Source: DATLNF01 sp046590575 (GTDB lineage: Bacteria; Actinomycetota; Actinomycetes; BP-191). Taken from it: 23,966 bases of DNA. Positions within the stretch are counted from its first letter, which is position 1. Each line of letters begins with the position of its first letter. The translations under genes were made by a program, and so were the position numbers. The DNA is taken from positions 1 to 23,966 of the forward strand of contig JBKJUS010000189.1 in assembly GCA_046590575.1 (NCBI GenBank), given 5' to 3'. The notes beneath the pieces were generated by a model. That model worked only from the letters and a program-made list of their open reading frames with translations. It made no database searches and was not told the DNA's origin. Shown here in pieces: positions 15,726 to 23,094 of this stretch.

Positions 15726-16376
15726 TTAGCTGTCAGCCCCGACCTCGACCTCGACCGTCACCGCGGCGGTACGACGGTTCACCCACAGGGGGGTCACCGC
15801 CAGGACCGGGATGAAGAGCGGGTAGCCCAGACCGAGCTTGGCCGTCGCCAACAGGCCGGTTTCGTCAGCGCGATAAAGGATCGACTGGACGAGGAGCCGC
15901 ACTCCGAACATCGCCGCCCACAGCACGGTGACCTCGGCGTAAGCACGACGCACGGTCGGATGCGCGTGCCACTCCTTCGGCTTGTCGCTGAACTGTCGCA
16001 GAACCACCCCGACCAGGGGACGACGGAGGACGAGGGACACCACCATCGCGGTGAAATAGACGCCGTTGAGCACGATGCCGGGGATGAAGAAGTTGCGCGC
16101 ACTGCCGGTGGCCCGGGCCAGGCCGGCGGCAAAGAGCACGCCGAAGAAGCCGGAGATCGTGTGCCGGACGACCTCCCGCCGCACCACCCGAATCAATAGC
16201 AGCACGGCGGCCACGGCAACGGCTGCACGTACGGCGGCGCTGAGGTCGACCAGCGCGTTGACCACGACGAAGGCGACCAACGGGAGCCCGCTGTCGAGAA
16301 GGCCACGTGGACCGCCGAAGACCTCGGCCATTGTCGGCTTGGGCGAGTCGACAGAGAGGTCGGTGGGCTCGGTCAT
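15726..16376 (-). CDS. DUF3159 domain-containing membrane protein
   Basis: A 216-aa integral membrane protein matching DUF3159 in its start (MAEVFGGPRGLLDSGLPLVAFVVVNAL) and in FFIPGIVLNGVYFTAMVVSLVLRRPLVG and WHAHPTVRRAYAEVTVLWAAMFGVRLLVQ. About five to six hydrophobic helices are visible. Family function is unknown; it is widespread in actinobacteria. ATG 16376 lies 9 bp after the metallophosphoesterase stop, so an operon is likely; a TAACCT (16383-16388) also sits 6 nt before the ATG, overlapping the upstream stop codon, and could serve as an internal leaderless promoter. Confidence 0.9.
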   Translation of the reverse strand: MTEPTDLSVDSPKPTMAEVFGGPRGLLDSGLPLVAFVVVNALVDLSAAVRAAVAVAAVLLLIRVVRREVVRHTISGFFGVLFAAGLARATGSARNFFIPGIVLNGVYFTAMVVSLVLRRPLVGVVLRQFSDKPKEWHAHPTVRRAYAEVTVLWAAMFGVRLLVQSILYRADETGLLATAKLGLGYPLFIPVLAVTPLWVNRRTAAVTVEVEVGADS

Positions 16377-16385
16377 GACTCCAGG

Positions 16386-18305
16386 TTAGCCGTCGACGTC
16401 GGGCCGGGTCTCAGCGACGTCGCGTCGTCGAGCGGCGGCGAGACCGGCCGCGGCGATGACCAGCGCCGCCGCCACCGCCTCGGACCTCGGCTCGATGCCG
16501 GTGGCCGGCAGGGGCTCCGGGGCTCGGGGTGGCACCGCGGCCGCAGGGCTTGGGGCAGCGGGAAGCGCGAAGGGTGCAGCGAGGAGCAGCTCGACGTTAC
16601 GGTCCTCGACCGCGCCCCGGCGGGCGTCGTCGCGCGCCTGCCAATCATTGGCGGAGAGCTCGCGGGCCAGCGCGGCCATCGCCCGCGGGGTGTCAGCCCG
16701 GCCGGCCGAGATGAGCGGCGCGTCGGCGTCGACGACGGTGGCGAAGATCGACACTGTGCCGTCGCGGTTGTCAGCGATCTCGACGATCCGAGACTGATGC
16801 GGGAAGTCGATGTGCGCCGCCGTGTTGATCTCCCAGAACCCACCGCCAGCCGGCCGGCTGTGGGCGATCACGGAGTTGCGGTGGGTGTGCCCGTTCACCC
16901 AGCAGATGACGTGGGGGTGCGCGAGGAGCAGCGCGCGCACCTCGGCACCGAGCACCCTCCGTTGCCTCTCGCCGGGCGCGACCACCTCGTTGGTCATGGT
17001 GCCAATCGTGTGATGGCTGAAGATGACGATCAGCCGGTCCCGAGCACCTCCCTTGGCTCGACTGTGGGCCACCAGCTCCTGCTCGAGCCACGCCAATTGG
17101 GGTCGGTCGATGGAGCCGTTGGGCTGACCGCCGGGATTGACGGTGTCGAGCACCACGCATCGCAGGAGTCCGTGGTCGAAGGCGTAGTGCGCCTGGTCGG
17201 CAGCAATGCCCGCCTGGGTGAAGCCGTGGCCGACCGGAGCTCCAGTGGTGACGAAGTGCTCGGCCATGATCTGGGAACGGGTGACGAAGCGCCGGTCCGG
17301 GTCGGCCGTGACCGGTCGGGCCGGTCCGCCGAGCGCCGCCGAGAGCGCCGCCGGGTCGCCGGCCACGATGCCCTGCTGGATGTCCCCCGGTGAAGCGCCG
17401 GCCGGGAGCCCGACGACCTTGACACCGCCGACAGCGATGGCGTTGAGGGCGGCGTTGGGCGTGACGTTGCCCTGCGCCAGCGGGTCGTGGTTGCCGAACG
17501 CTGAATACCACGGCAGGCCTACTCCGGTCGCCCTGAATGGGCGCTGAGCCGCCTCGAGGGCACCCGGCACCGTCGGATACCCGTAGATCCGACGAGCGTT
17601 GTCAGCCACCGCACCTGGCAGTCCTGCGGGAGTCCCATCGGGATGCCAGTAATGCACGTCGTACGTCGTCGGTTCGCCGTCGTGGACGCCCTCCCACCGC
17701 GTCGGGTCACCGCTGCCGGGTTTGACCATCGACCCGTCGAGCAGGTCGACGAACGCACGTAGCTCGTTGTACTGCGCGTTGTCGATGTTGTCGCCGGTGC
17801 AGATGGCGAACTCCGTCAGGCGACCGGTGACCGGCCCGACACGTACCTGCCGCGCACCGCGGATCACCGCGTCGCCGAGCTGGGCGGTGAACATCTCCTG
17901 CGGCCGATAAGCCGCGTCGAAGATGAGCGAGCTGGTCGGCTCGTCGTTGTAGCGGTCGGTGAACTCCACCCGGGCCGGCGACTGCGCGTCGATGACGTGG
18001 ATGTCGGTGAGGTGGATGAACGACGCGATCCCGGTACGGCGGTCGGAGCGCCCCGGCTGCGCACCCGTCATCAGGTCGGTGCGCACGACGTGCGGCTCCC
18101 CTGGACCGGACGTGAGCAAGCGGTACCCGCCGGCGTTAGCGGTGGCGTCGTTCCGCAGGACGGTGCTGGCCAGCGTGGTCCCGACGGTCCGGACCGGTCG
18201 CGCAGCCGCCCACGAGGCGCGCGACGGGAAGAACCGAGGCGTGAGCGCGCTGGCGCCGAGCAGCGCTCCGCCGCGTAGCACGTCGCGTCTGCTTGGCCCC
18301 GGCAC
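16386..18305 (-). CDS. Tat-exported metallophosphoesterase, PPA1498 (TIGR03767) type, with LPATG anchor
   Basis: A 639-aa calcineurin-like phosphoesterase. The N-terminus SRRDVLRGGALLGASALT is a twin-arginine signal. Metal-binding motifs are spread by long inserts, as in this family: LTDIHVIDAQ (D-x-H), TGDNIDNAQ, YSAFGNHD, IFSHHTIGT and NGHTHRNS. It should hydrolyse a phosphoester outside the membrane; substrate unknown. Near the C-terminus, LPATG (about residues 599-603) is followed by a hydrophobic stretch and RRR, a sortase sorting signal, though the tail after RRR is longer than usual. The frame opens at TTG 18341; GTG 18305 is preferred because it leaves a normal Tat n-region and has CACGGT 7 nt before it. 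DUF3159 follows in the same operon. Confidence 0.9.
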   Translation of the reverse strand: MPGPSRRDVLRGGALLGASALTPRFFPSRASWAAARPVRTVGTTLASTVLRNDATANAGGYRLLTSGPGEPHVVRTDLMTGAQPGRSDRRTGIASFIHLTDIHVIDAQSPARVEFTDRYNDEPTSSLIFDAAYRPQEMFTAQLGDAVIRGARQVRVGPVTGRLTEFAICTGDNIDNAQYNELRAFVDLLDGSMVKPGSGDPTRWEGVHDGEPTTYDVHYWHPDGTPAGLPGAVADNARRIYGYPTVPGALEAAQRPFRATGVGLPWYSAFGNHDPLAQGNVTPNAALNAIAVGGVKVVGLPAGASPGDIQQGIVAGDPAALSAALGGPARPVTADPDRRFVTRSQIMAEHFVTTGAPVGHGFTQAGIAADQAHYAFDHGLLRCVVLDTVNPGGQPNGSIDRPQLAWLEQELVAHSRAKGGARDRLIVIFSHHTIGTMTNEVVAPGERQRRVLGAEVRALLLAHPHVICWVNGHTHRNSVIAHSRPAGGGFWEINTAAHIDFPHQSRIVEIADNRDGTVSIFATVVDADAPLISAGRADTPRAMAALARELSANDWQARDDARRGAVEDRNVELLLAAPFALPAAPSPAAAVPPRAPEPLPATGIEPRSEAVAAALVIAAAGLAAARRRDVAETRPDVDG

Positions 18306-18496
18306 AGTGCCTACCGTGCCGCGCCCGTGACGCTTGTGCAATCGAGAGAGTTTGCCGCGAGCCCGATCGAGGCAAAGATGAGCGTTGCCGGGGGGACACC
18401 TCGGGATGGCCGATCAGCCGTTCCGGGCGGCAAATCCGGCGGCAAGGCAGACTGCGACACCGACGTACGCCGACATCACGAACGTGGGGAGCACGG

Positions 18497-18907
18497 ATGA
18501 CCGAGCAGCACCCGTCGACCGGGGACCACGTGGTCCTGCGGCTTCCGGCGACCGGGGCCTACCTTTCCGTGCTGCGGACGGCGACTGCCGGCCTCGCCTC
18601 ACGGCTGGACTTCACCATCGACGACATCGAGGACCTCAAGATCGCGGTCGACGAGGCCTGCGCGATGCTCCTGCCCAAGGCGGTCGAAGGTGCTGAGCTG
18701 ACCTGCCGGTTCGATCTGCGCCCTGGCGTGCTCGATGTCTCTGTCACCCTGCCGACCCGTGACCCAGCGCTGCCCTCACGTGACACTTTCGCCTGGACCG
18801 TCCTCTCCGCGTTGGCCGGTGAGGTCGACGCGACCATGGACGACGGCCAGGTGACGATCAGGCTGTCGAAGCACCGCGAATCGATCGACGAGACGACCGG
18901 CGCATGA
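18497..18907 (+). CDS. Anti-sigma factor, RsbW-like degenerate GHKL protein
   Basis: A 136-aa protein directly upstream of and overlapping a SigB/SigF-type sigma gene, the classic place for the RsbW/UsfX anti-sigma factor. LRTATAGLASRLDFTIDDIEDLKIAVDEACAMLL matches the first half of the HATPase_c_2 domain. However, the N-box Asn is not present (DEACAMLLPK) and no DxGxG or second G-box can be found in the C-terminal half; instead there is DTFAWTVLSALAGEVDATMDD. It probably still binds the sigma factor, but ATP binding and kinase activity are doubtful. ATG 18497 follows GGGGAG at about 18486-18491. No RsbV-type antagonist is in the window. Confidence 0.82.
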   Translation: MTEQHPSTGDHVVLRLPATGAYLSVLRTATAGLASRLDFTIDDIEDLKIAVDEACAMLLPKAVEGAELTCRFDLRPGVLDVSVTLPTRDPALPSRDTFAWTVLSALAGEVDATMDDGQVTIRLSKHRESIDETTGA

Positions 18908-19818
18908 ACCGGTCGGCTGATGCGCCCGACGACATCTCGGCAACGTCGTCTACGGCCGACGCCCACACCGACGCCGCGGAGCCTGCCCAGGTCGACGCGG
19001 TCGATCCGGACGCAGTCGCAGCACTGGACGCCGTCGCGACCGACGACGCGCTCGCGACCCGTTCGGAGCGCACGGCAGGCGAACGCGCCCGGGCTCGGGC
19101 GCTCTTCGCCGAGTTGGCTGGGGGGGCCGGCCCCGGCGTACGGGATGAGCTCGTACGAATGCACCTACCTCTCGTCGAGTACCTCGCGCGGCGTTTTCGC
19201 AACCGCGGCGAGCCACTCGAGGACCTTGTTCAGGTCGCGACGATCGGGCTGATCAAGAGCGTCGACCGCTTCGACCTCGAGCGCGGTGTCGAGTTCTCCA
19301 CCTACGCCACCCCGACGATCGTGGGCGAGATCAAGCGGCACTTCCGAGACAAGGGTTGGGCCATCCGCGTGCCGCGGCGCCTGCAGGAGCTCAAGCTGAC
19401 GCTGACCAAGGCGACCGGCGATCTGTCCCAAACCCTTGGTCGGTCGCCGACTGTCGCCGAGCTGGCCACGCATATCGGGTTGACCGAGGAGGAGATCCTC
19501 GAAGGTCTGGAGTCAGCCAACGCCTACTCGGCGGTGTCACTCGACGCGCCCGACAACGGTGACGAAGACTCCCCTGCCGTCGCTGACTCGCTCGGGCAGC
19601 TCGATGACGCCCTAGAGGGCGTCGAGTACCGCGAGTCGCTCAAGCCGCTCCTCGAGAAGCTTCCTGCCCGCGAAAAGACGATCCTCATGCTGCGGTTCTT
19701 CGGCAACATGACCCAGTCCCAGATCGCCAACGAGCTGGGCATTTCCCAGATGCATGTCTCACGCCTGCTCGCCCGCACACTGGCGCAGCTGCGCGAGGGG
19801 CTTCTCACCGAGGACTGA
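18904..19818 (+). CDS. RNA polymerase sigma factor, SigB/SigF/SigG family
   Basis: A 304-aa stress-type sigma-70 factor. Residues 1-60 are an acidic Ala/Asp-rich extension without recognised motif. Sigma2 follows (PLVEYLARRFRNRGEPLEDLVQVATIGLIKSVDRFD and GVEFSTYATPTIVGEIKRHFRD), then sigma3 (WAIRVPRRLQELKLTLTKA, GRSPTVAELATHIG) and sigma4 (LPAREKTILMLRFF, TQSQIANELGISQMHVSRLLARTL, the -35-binding helix-turn-helix). It should direct RNA polymerase to a stress or stationary-phase regulon and be held by the anti-sigma factor, whose stop it overlaps by 4 bp (ATGA at 18904), implying balanced synthesis. Target promoters cannot be told from the window. Confidence 0.95.
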   Translation: MNRSADAPDDISATSSTADAHTDAAEPAQVDAVDPDAVAALDAVATDDALATRSERTAGERARARALFAELAGGAGPGVRDELVRMHLPLVEYLARRFRNRGEPLEDLVQVATIGLIKSVDRFDLERGVEFSTYATPTIVGEIKRHFRDKGWAIRVPRRLQELKLTLTKATGDLSQTLGRSPTVAELATHIGLTEEEILEGLESANAYSAVSLDAPDNGDEDSPAVADSLGQLDDALEGVEYRESLKPLLEKLPAREKTILMLRFFGNMTQSQIANELGISQMHVSRLLARTLAQLREGLLTED

Positions 19819-19821
19819 CGC

Positions 19822-19827
19822 TATTCT
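19822..19827 (+). promoter_or_regulatory. Candidate -10 for leaderless transcription of the lipid kinase gene
   Basis: TATTCT, 6 nt before the ATG at 19834, leaves no room for a ribosome site; transcription would begin at or next to the start codon. It sits between the sigma stop (19818) and the kinase start. Confidence 0.5.
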
Positions 19828-19833
19828 GGCTCG

Positions 19834-20742
19834 ATGCGCGCCCTGCTGATCGTCAACCCACACGCCACCGCGACGACAGCCCGGACCCGCGACGTACTCG
19901 CCCGGGCGCTCGCCAGCGACCTCAAGCTCGACATCGTCGAGACCGAGCGTCGGGGGCATGCGGTCGAACTGGCCCGCCAAGCCGTCGTCGACGAGCTCGA
20001 CGTGGTCGTCGCGCTGGGCGGGGACGGCACGGTCAACGAGGCGGTGAACGGGCTGGTCGGCTCCCATCTCTCGTTCGCCGTTGTGCCCGGCGGGTCGACC
20101 AACGTCTTCGCTCGGGCCCTCGGCTTGTCATCCTCGCCGGTGGAAGCCACCAGCGAGATTCTGGATGCGCTGCGGGCCGGGCGGCGCCGGGTGATCAACC
20201 TGGGACAGGCAGGCGACCGCTACTTCACGTTCTGCGCCGGACTCGGCATCGACGCCGAGGTGGTGCACGAGGTCGAGCGCCGGCGCCGAGCCGGACGGCG
20301 GGCCACCCCGGGCCTCTATGTGCGCAGCGCGGTCCGCCACTTCTACTCCGGCTGCGACCGCAAGACCCCCGCGCTCACGCTGCTCGAGCCGGGCGCCGAG
20401 CCGGTCGAGGGCCTGTTCAACCTGGTAGTAGCCAACGGCCGTCCCTGGACCTACTTAGGTGATCGGATGGTCGACCCTTGCCCCGACGGCGACTTCCACG
20501 CCGGGCTCGACGTGCTCGGCCTGACCAAGCTCTCGACCTTCTCCATGCTTCGCACTGTCCGCCAGATGCTGGTCGAGCGGGCGCACGTGAAGGGCCGACG
20601 GCTCGTCGCCCGGCACGACCTCGACAGCTTCACCGTGTCCAGCGCCAGACCGATCGCCGTGCAGCTCGACGGGGACTACATCGGCGAACGGGACGAGGTC
20701 GTCTTCCGGTCGGTGCCCCAGGCTCTCTCCGTCGTCGTGTGA
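19834..20742 (+). CDS. Diacylglycerol kinase family lipid kinase
   Basis: A 302-aa DAGK-catalytic-domain protein. Seen: LLIVNPHATATTARTRD at the N-terminus, VVVALGGDGTVNEAVNGL (GGDGT at 62-66, ATP binding) and FAVVPGGSTNVFARALG. The C-terminal half is the usual beta-sandwich ending with IAVQLDGDYIGERDEVVFRSVPQALSVVV. It should phosphorylate a lipid hydroxyl (diacylglycerol, or a related lipid such as a sphingoid base) at the inner membrane face with ATP. It lies 15 bp after the sigma gene but has its own -10-like element. As I recall, a similar gene (Rv3218) precedes whiB1 in M. tuberculosis, so the linkage seems old. Confidence 0.92.
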   Translation: MRALLIVNPHATATTARTRDVLARALASDLKLDIVETERRGHAVELARQAVVDELDVVVALGGDGTVNEAVNGLVGSHLSFAVVPGGSTNVFARALGLSSSPVEATSEILDALRAGRRRVINLGQAGDRYFTFCAGLGIDAEVVHEVERRRRAGRRATPGLYVRSAVRHFYSGCDRKTPALTLLEPGAEPVEGLFNLVVANGRPWTYLGDRMVDPCPDGDFHAGLDVLGLTKLSTFSMLRTVRQMLVERAHVKGRRLVARHDLDSFTVSSARPIAVQLDGDYIGERDEVVFRSVPQALSVVV

Positions 20743-20790
20743 GCTGCGCGGCATGGCTGCCCACTCCGTAACCTGACGCCAAACCGAAAA

Positions 20791-20812
20791 AAGTGCTTGC
20801 TAAGTGCTTGCT
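20791..20812 (+). repeat. 11-bp tandem direct repeat in the whiB upstream region
   Basis: AAGTGCTTGCT occurs twice without spacer (20791-20801 and 20802-20812). The second copy overlaps the candidate -35 hexamer at 20808-20813, and one-turn spacing (11 bp) places both copies on the same DNA face, as expected for a cooperative protein-binding site. Confidence 0.85.
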
Positions 20813-20836
20813 AGACCCCTGCAGAGCGGCTATTCT
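20808..20836 (+). promoter_or_regulatory. Strong candidate promoter upstream of whiB1
   Basis: TTGCTA (20808-20813), 17-bp spacer, TATTCT (20831-20836): the best -35/-10 pair in the window. Transcription would start near 20843, giving a leader of about 160 nt before the whiB1 ATG. A second weaker pair, TAGACC (20855-20860) and TACGGT (20878-20883) with 17-bp spacing, lies downstream. Confidence 0.6.
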
Positions 20837-20927
20837 TCACCTCGTAAGAATCCCTAGACCTGCCACCGCAAGCCGGGTACGGTTGGCTGAGTTCCTTGGC
20901 AGACCACCAGAACCACCTTTGACCTTT

Positions 20928-20940
20928 CCACCGTCGGTGG
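20928..20940. repeat. 13-bp palindrome upstream of whiB1
   Basis: CCACCG-T-CGGTGG is a perfect 6-bp inverted repeat with one central base, 4 bp before the Rex/CRP-like site. It could be a second operator half or a small RNA hairpin in the whiB1 leader; there is no T-tract, so a terminator is unlikely. Confidence 0.5.
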
Positions 20941-20943
20941 AGT

Positions 20944-20961
20944 TCGTGAAATGTTTCACAA
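20944..20961. promoter_or_regulatory. Rex/CRP-type operator palindrome upstream of whiB1
   Basis: TCGTGAA-ATGT-TTCACAA matches the Rex operator TTGTGAA-N4-TTCACAA at 13 of 14 fixed positions, and the CRP form TGTGA-N6-TCACA at 9 of 10. The core GTGAAA-TG-TTTCAC is a perfect palindrome. It lies 45 bp before the whiB1 ATG. M. tuberculosis whiB1 is known to be controlled by CRP, while Rex would link it to the NADH/NAD ratio; sequence alone does not choose between them. Confidence 0.6.
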
Positions 20962-20991
20962 AGTCCGGCGGCCCCCCTGTCGGCACCACTT

Positions 20992-20997
20992 GAGGAG
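20992..20997 (+). promoter_or_regulatory. Ribosome binding site fixing the whiB1 start
   Basis: GAGGAG (20992-20997, read from GAGGAGTT) is 9 nt before ATG 21007 but adjoins TTG 20998, which rules out the TTG as start. Confidence 0.7.
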
Positions 20998-21006
20998 TTG
21001 TTCCGA

Positions 21007-21258
21007 ATGGACTGGCGCCACCGCGCGCTCTGCCGCGACGAAGACCCCGAGCTGTTCTTTCCCATCGGAACGACCGGCCCGGCGGCGCAGCAGGTGGAGG
21101 ACGCCAAAGTGGTCTGCAAGCGCTGCGACGTCCGCAGCGAGTGCCTTCAGTGGGCACTCGAGACCGGACAGGACGCCGGTGTCTGGGGCGGCCTCAGCGA
21201 GGACGAGCGCCGCGCGCTCAAGCGCCGTGGGGCACGGGCGCGCAGCCGCATCTCCTAA
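21007..21258 (+). CDS. whiB1: WhiB family Fe-S transcriptional regulator, WhiB1/WblE type
   Basis: An 83-aa Wbl protein starting MDWRHRALCRDEDPELFFPIG. Cys9, Cys37, Cys40 and Cys46 are spaced exactly as in WhiB1 and ligate a [4Fe-4S] cluster; GVWGGLSEDERRALKRR provides the G-V-W-G-G turn and the basic DNA-contact tail. WhiB1 orthologues are essential, NO-responsive partners of the primary sigma factor region 4. The upstream 264 bp (20743-21006) hold no gene but a promoter, a tandem repeat and two palindromes, so the gene appears heavily regulated. ATG 21007 is set by its ribosome site. A weak hairpin without T-tract follows at 21262-21278. Gene name by family resemblance. Confidence 0.95.
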   Translation: MDWRHRALCRDEDPELFFPIGTTGPAAQQVEDAKVVCKRCDVRSECLQWALETGQDAGVWGGLSEDERRALKRRGARARSRIS

Positions 21259-21294
21259 GCGAGCCGGCGACATCGGCTGTGAAACAGTGCGTCC

Positions 21295-21540
21295 ATGGGT
21301 GAGTCCTACGTACGGCCGGTGACGCGAGCCCGCGAGCCCGCGCCGCGATGGCTGGCTGTGTGGCGGTTCCGGATCGCCGTGGTGCTGCTCATCGCGCTGA
21401 TCGCCTGGGGGTCGCTCGAGGTGTTCCGGCGTTACGTCGATCCCAATCGGTCGCAGGACCCGGGGATCGGTGAAGAGCTCAACGTCGTGGAGAACCCCAA
21501 CGCGCTGCCCGACGGCTCCAGGTTGCTGCTCCCGGGCTAG
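21295..21540 (+). CDS. Small single-pass membrane protein, unknown function
   Basis: An 81-aa frame I do not recognise. A basic N-terminus (TRAREPAPRWLAVWRFR) precedes one hydrophobic helix (about residues 26-45, IAVVLLIALIAWGSLEVF), then a polar tail VDPNRSQDPGIGEELNVVENPNALPDGSRLLLPG, predicted outside by the positive-inside rule. Composition, codon bias (high GC third position) and the compact fit between whiB1 and pdtaS support a real gene. AACAGT at 21283-21288 lies 6 nt before the ATG. Its TAG (21538-21540) overlaps the pdtaS stop in a shared CTAG. Confidence 0.65.
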   Translation: MGESYVRPVTRAREPAPRWLAVWRFRIAVVLLIALIAWGSLEVFRRYVDPNRSQDPGIGEELNVVENPNALPDGSRLLLPG

Positions 21541-23015
21541 TCGACGTCGTCGACCTTGCTCGCCTCCGCCGGCACCTCCGGCACCGGAACGTCGAGCACG
21601 ACCGTCGTACCCTTTCCGCCCGCTCGGGGTTCCATCGTGATCGACCCCCCGAGCTCGCTCACCACCAAGGTGCGGACGATCTGCAGACCGAGCCGGGTCG
21701 ACGTCTCCAGTGCAAAGCCCTCAGGCAGGCCACCTCCATCGTCGACCACCTCGACCCGCAGCCCGGCGGGTCGTCGCTCGAGGTGCACGGACAGCTCGCT
21801 CCCCCGGTGCGCGAAGGCGTGCTCGACCGCGTTCTGCAAGAGCTCGACCAGGACGAGAGCAAGCGGAGTCGCCACGGTGCCCGGTATCAGCCCACTGGTG
21901 CCGGACCGGCGGACCTCGACCACTGTCTCGGTCGACGAGACCTCACCGATCATCGCGATGATCTTGTCCGCAATCTCGTCGAAGGACACCGACTCCCCGA
22001 GCGACTGCGACAACGTCTCGTGCACCAGCGCGATGGAACTCACCCGGCGTACGGACTCCTCGAGAGCTGCTCTCGCCTCGGGCACCGTAAGGCGTCGGGA
22101 CTGCAGACGCAGCAGCGCCGCGACGGTCTGCAAGTTGTTCTTCACCCGGTGGTGGATCTCGCGAATCGTCGCGTCCTTGCTCAGCAGCTGACGCTCCCGC
22201 CGACGCAGCTCGGTCACGTCGCGCACGAGGACCAGCGCGCCGACGATCTCAGCACCGACAACAAGGGGGAGGCCCCGGCGAAGCACCACAGCGCCGGAGC
22301 ACTCCACTTCACTCTCGGACGGACGCGCACTGCGCAGCACGGCGGTCACCGGTCGCTCATCGAGCCCATGATCGCCGAGATGCTCACCGATGACGTTTGC
22401 GGTGATTCCGAGCCGTCGGTACGCCGACAGGGCGTTGGGGCTGGCATAGACGACGGTTCCATCAGCATCAAGGCGAAGGATGCCGTCGCCCACCCGAGGT
22501 GACACGGTGAGCTCGCGCTCCACCCCCGCAAAGGGGAAGCCGCCGTCCGCGATCATCTGGGCGAGGTCGCCGGCGCACTGGAGGTAGGTCAGCTCGAGCT
22601 GGCTCGGCACGCGAGCGGACGCGAGATTGGTGTCGCGGCTGATGACGGCGATGACCCGGCCGTCGTAACAGACCGGGATCGCCTCCATCCGCACCGGGAC
22701 GCCAGTGCCCCACTCCGGATCGCCTTCTCGTGCGATGCGCGCCTCGCGCCAGGCGATGTCGACCAGGAACCGTTCGCTGCCCGCCACCGTGGTGCCGACC
22801 AGGTCGTCCTGGTAGAGCGTCTGCCCGGTCGTCGGGCGCATCTGCGCGACGACACCGAAGGCGTCCTCACCGTCGACCCTGACGAGCAGCAGGAGGTCGG
22901 CGAAAGACAGGTCGGCGAGGATCTGCCAGTCGGCCACCAGCGCGTGCAGGTGCCGGATCTCATCGTCGGAGAGGTCGGGGCTCAACCGGCGTACCAGCGT
23001 GGAGAGAGTCGACAC
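21537..23015 (-). CDS. pdtaS: Sensor histidine kinase, PdtaS type (GAF-PAS-HisKA_2-HATPase)
   Basis: A 492-aa soluble kinase. Residues 1-165 form the GAF-like N-terminal domain (DWQILADLSFADLLLLVR), about 170-270 a PAS domain (DGILRLDADGTVVYASPNALSAY), 280-330 the HisKA_2 dimerisation helix SKDATIREIHHRVKNNLQTV with probable phospho-acceptor His289, and 350-475 the ATPase domain (ELLQNAVEHAF N-box, DDGGGLPEGF, LGLQIVRTLV). No membrane segment is present. It closely resembles M. tuberculosis PdtaS, which phosphorylates the ANTAR RNA-binding regulator PdtaR; no ANTAR gene is in the window. The position next to whiB1 is the same as in mycobacteria. GTG 23015 follows TACGAT by 6 nt with no ribosome site, suggesting a leaderless mRNA. 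Confidence 0.94.
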   Translation of the reverse strand: MSTLSTLVRRLSPDLSDDEIRHLHALVADWQILADLSFADLLLLVRVDGEDAFGVVAQMRPTTGQTLYQDDLVGTTVAGSERFLVDIAWREARIAREGDPEWGTGVPVRMEAIPVCYDGRVIAVISRDTNLASARVPSQLELTYLQCAGDLAQMIADGGFPFAGVERELTVSPRVGDGILRLDADGTVVYASPNALSAYRRLGITANVIGEHLGDHGLDERPVTAVLRSARPSESEVECSGAVVLRRGLPLVVGAEIVGALVLVRDVTELRRRERQLLSKDATIREIHHRVKNNLQTVAALLRLQSRRLTVPEARAALEESVRRVSSIALVHETLSQSLGESVSFDEIADKIIAMIGEVSSTETVVEVRRSGTSGLIPGTVATPLALVLVELLQNAVEHAFAHRGSELSVHLERRPAGLRVEVVDDGGGLPEGFALETSTRLGLQIVRTLVVSELGGSITMEPRAGGKGTTVVLDVPVPEVPAEASKVDDVD

Positions 23016-23021
23016 GTGCGC

Positions 23022-23027
23022 ATCGTA
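23022..23027 (-). promoter_or_regulatory. Candidate -10 for leaderless pdtaS transcription
   Basis: TACGAT on the minus strand, 6 nt before GTG 23015. No Shine-Dalgarno can fit in the remaining leader. Confidence 0.5.
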
Positions 23028-23094
23028 CGGCGGAGTGAACCTGGCCTCATCCGCCCGAGAGGTCGGCCGCTCCCGCCTCTGGCAGGATCACGGT

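Noticed and set aside
15971..16199. Plus-strand frame rich in Glu/His over the DUF3159 gene
   Set aside because: Shadow frame antisense to a clear membrane protein; no start signal or homology.
18342..18496. SigF-type promoter (GTTT-N14-17-GGGTAT) before the anti-sigma/sigma pair
   Set aside because: A GTTT is present near 18349 but no GGGTAT follows at suitable spacing, so autoregulation by this sigma factor is not supported.
20793..20993. 66-codon plus-strand frame upstream of whiB1
   Set aside because: Starts within the tandem repeat and -35 region, no ribosome site, unnatural composition; the region is better explained as regulatory.
21262..21278. Hairpin AGCCG-7 nt-CGGCT after whiB1
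   Set aside because: Five-base-pair stem with no T-tract; too weak to call a terminator.
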